DNA from: Albula goreensis
Taxonomy: Eukaryota; Chordata; Actinopteri; Albuliformes; Albulidae
DNA: 64,000 bases
Direction: 5' to 3'
NCBI GenBank assembly: GCA_022829145.1
Contig: CM040743.1
Coordinates: 25,890,646-25,954,645 of the forward strand
Shown here: in pieces, positions 63,001 to 64,000 of the stretch
How positions within the stretch are numbered: the first letter of the stretch is position 1
Layout of the letters: the number at the start of each line of letters is the position of its first letter
Made by a program: the position numbers and the translations under genes
The notes under the pieces: model-generated
Database searches by the model: none
Told to the model about the DNA's origin: nothing
What the model saw: only the letters and a program-made list of their open reading frames with translations

Positions 63001-64000
63001 TTCTCTCTCAGCCTGTGCTTGGCCAGGAAACATACTGTCACACTTTGACTCCCAATTAATGCCATATTTGTCCAATCACTAGCTAAACCATCTCGAGAAA
63101 ACCTCTGACTCTGTTTCAAGTCACCTGCCTATACTGACAATAGCATTTATTAAATCGTTTCATTGTTTGACATAGTCAGTAGTTTCAATATTGGCATTTG
63201 TACACCATTAATAACTTCCATAATTAATAATTGGATGTGTTATTAAGGCAATTTTAAAATAAAAGTTTTCATATAGGCTATTTGGAAAAACATAATACAC
63301 ATGAATAAAAATGTAAAATTCTGCAGCTAACTAATTTAGGTGGAAGTAACATTTATTTATTTTCATAGCGTATTTCCATAAACCACAAAATTCTATGATG
63401 AAGTATCACTTATATCATAATATTATAAGTCATACTTTCACAAACCCAATAAAAATTGATAAAGGAAGTGGGGGGGACCAAAGTGTCAGCAAAAGGTCTC
63501 AACTTTTAAACTTATACAATATGTATATATATTTTTTCTCAAGAGTGGGGGGGACGGATCCCTGTCCCCCCCGTCATCTGCACCCCTGATTTCTGGTAAG
63601 GGGTACTTATACTTCTGGAGCCCACTGTACAGCTCCAAAACCCCATATACAGCAGAGAATTATTTGTTGCAGTTTAAAGAATTAAACTTACTAAGAAATA
63701 TTTGAATTAGTATTTACTAGGAATTATTTGTATTTTTGGTACATACAAAAGACTCTCTCACTAACTCTTCTGCATTTTGGTTTAACACTGTCCAACTCTT
63801 GGGGAAAAAATGAACCATTGCATGAATTTCTGTCATGACAAGAATATCAAAATATGGCAATATGATAAAGCCTAATTATTTTGTCATTCCAATCTTTATA
63901 CCAATATGCAATGCAGATTTAAAAGACACTGTGGATGTTCTTATCCCTTCAAAACATTTTCAAAACCAGTTTCTAAATCTGCACATATGGATGTTTTTCT
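63001..64000. other. Intergenic, no gene recognised
   Basis: AT-rich sequence with no recognisable protein on either strand. The only structure is the G/C hairpin and CAGGGGTG-type end near 63547-63588. Confidence 0.5.
63547..63588 (-). mobile_element. Possible terminal end of a hAT-like DNA transposon
   Basis: On the minus strand the segment starts CAGGGGTGCAGATGAC, similar in style to hAT-superfamily ends. It contains a perfect 9-base hairpin GGGGGGGAC / GTCCCCCCC (63547-63572). The other end and target duplication were not found. Confidence 0.3.

Overview
The window is vertebrate nuclear DNA, most likely from a teleost fish. Both recognisable genes are split into small exons with GT-AG introns. 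They are surrounded by decayed fish-type repeats (L2-like and CR1/Rex1-like LINEs, a Tc1/mariner relic, an LTR-type solo LTR, minisatellites). There are no bacterial-style operons. Almost all protein evidence is on the minus strand. Exons were called by translating the sequence and checking that splice sites and codon phases join. Gene names rest on similarity to proteins I know, not on a database search.

Layout. At 139-2481 (minus) lie the first ten coding exons, about 221 codons, of TATDN1, a TatD-family metal-dependent deoxyribonuclease; the 3' end runs off the left edge. At about 2500-3450 (plus), where other vertebrates carry NDUFB9 head-to-head with TATDN1, I see only a broken NDUFB9-like last exon (frameshift plus stop) and a possible trace of the first exon. 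From 6950 to 50090 (minus) lies the whole coding region of MTSS1 (MIM/missing-in-metastasis): 16 exons and about 791 codons. It has an N-terminal IMD (I-BAR) domain, Ser/Pro-rich middle exons and a C-terminal WH2 actin-binding motif. The order TATDN1 - NDUFB9 (relic) - MTSS1 matches human 8q24 and supports calling this MTSS1 rather than its paralogue MTSS2.

Two MTSS1 features stand out. One is a 12-base, 4-codon microexon (17844-17855) that joins in frame with either neighbour. The other is an apparent 2-base deletion in the fifth coding exon (19422-19511), which breaks an otherwise intact reading frame; it may be a sequencing error or a real lesion. The introns are large (intron 3 is 23.7 kb) and hold only small repeats, palindromes and a SINE-like element.

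From about 51.5 kb rightwards no host gene is visible. This part holds a TAGCAAC-type minisatellite flanked by diverged direct repeats, an L2-like LINE relic, a Tc1-like relic, an internally deleted CR1/Rex1-like LINE, more minisatellite interrupted by a 518-bp solo LTR with a perfect 5-bp target duplication, and a tandem pair of foldback units near 62-63 kb. I found no CRISPR array, no viral gene and no previously unknown multi-gene system. The most interesting items are the NDUFB9 relic, the MTSS1 microexon, the MTSS1 frameshift and the foldback tandem.
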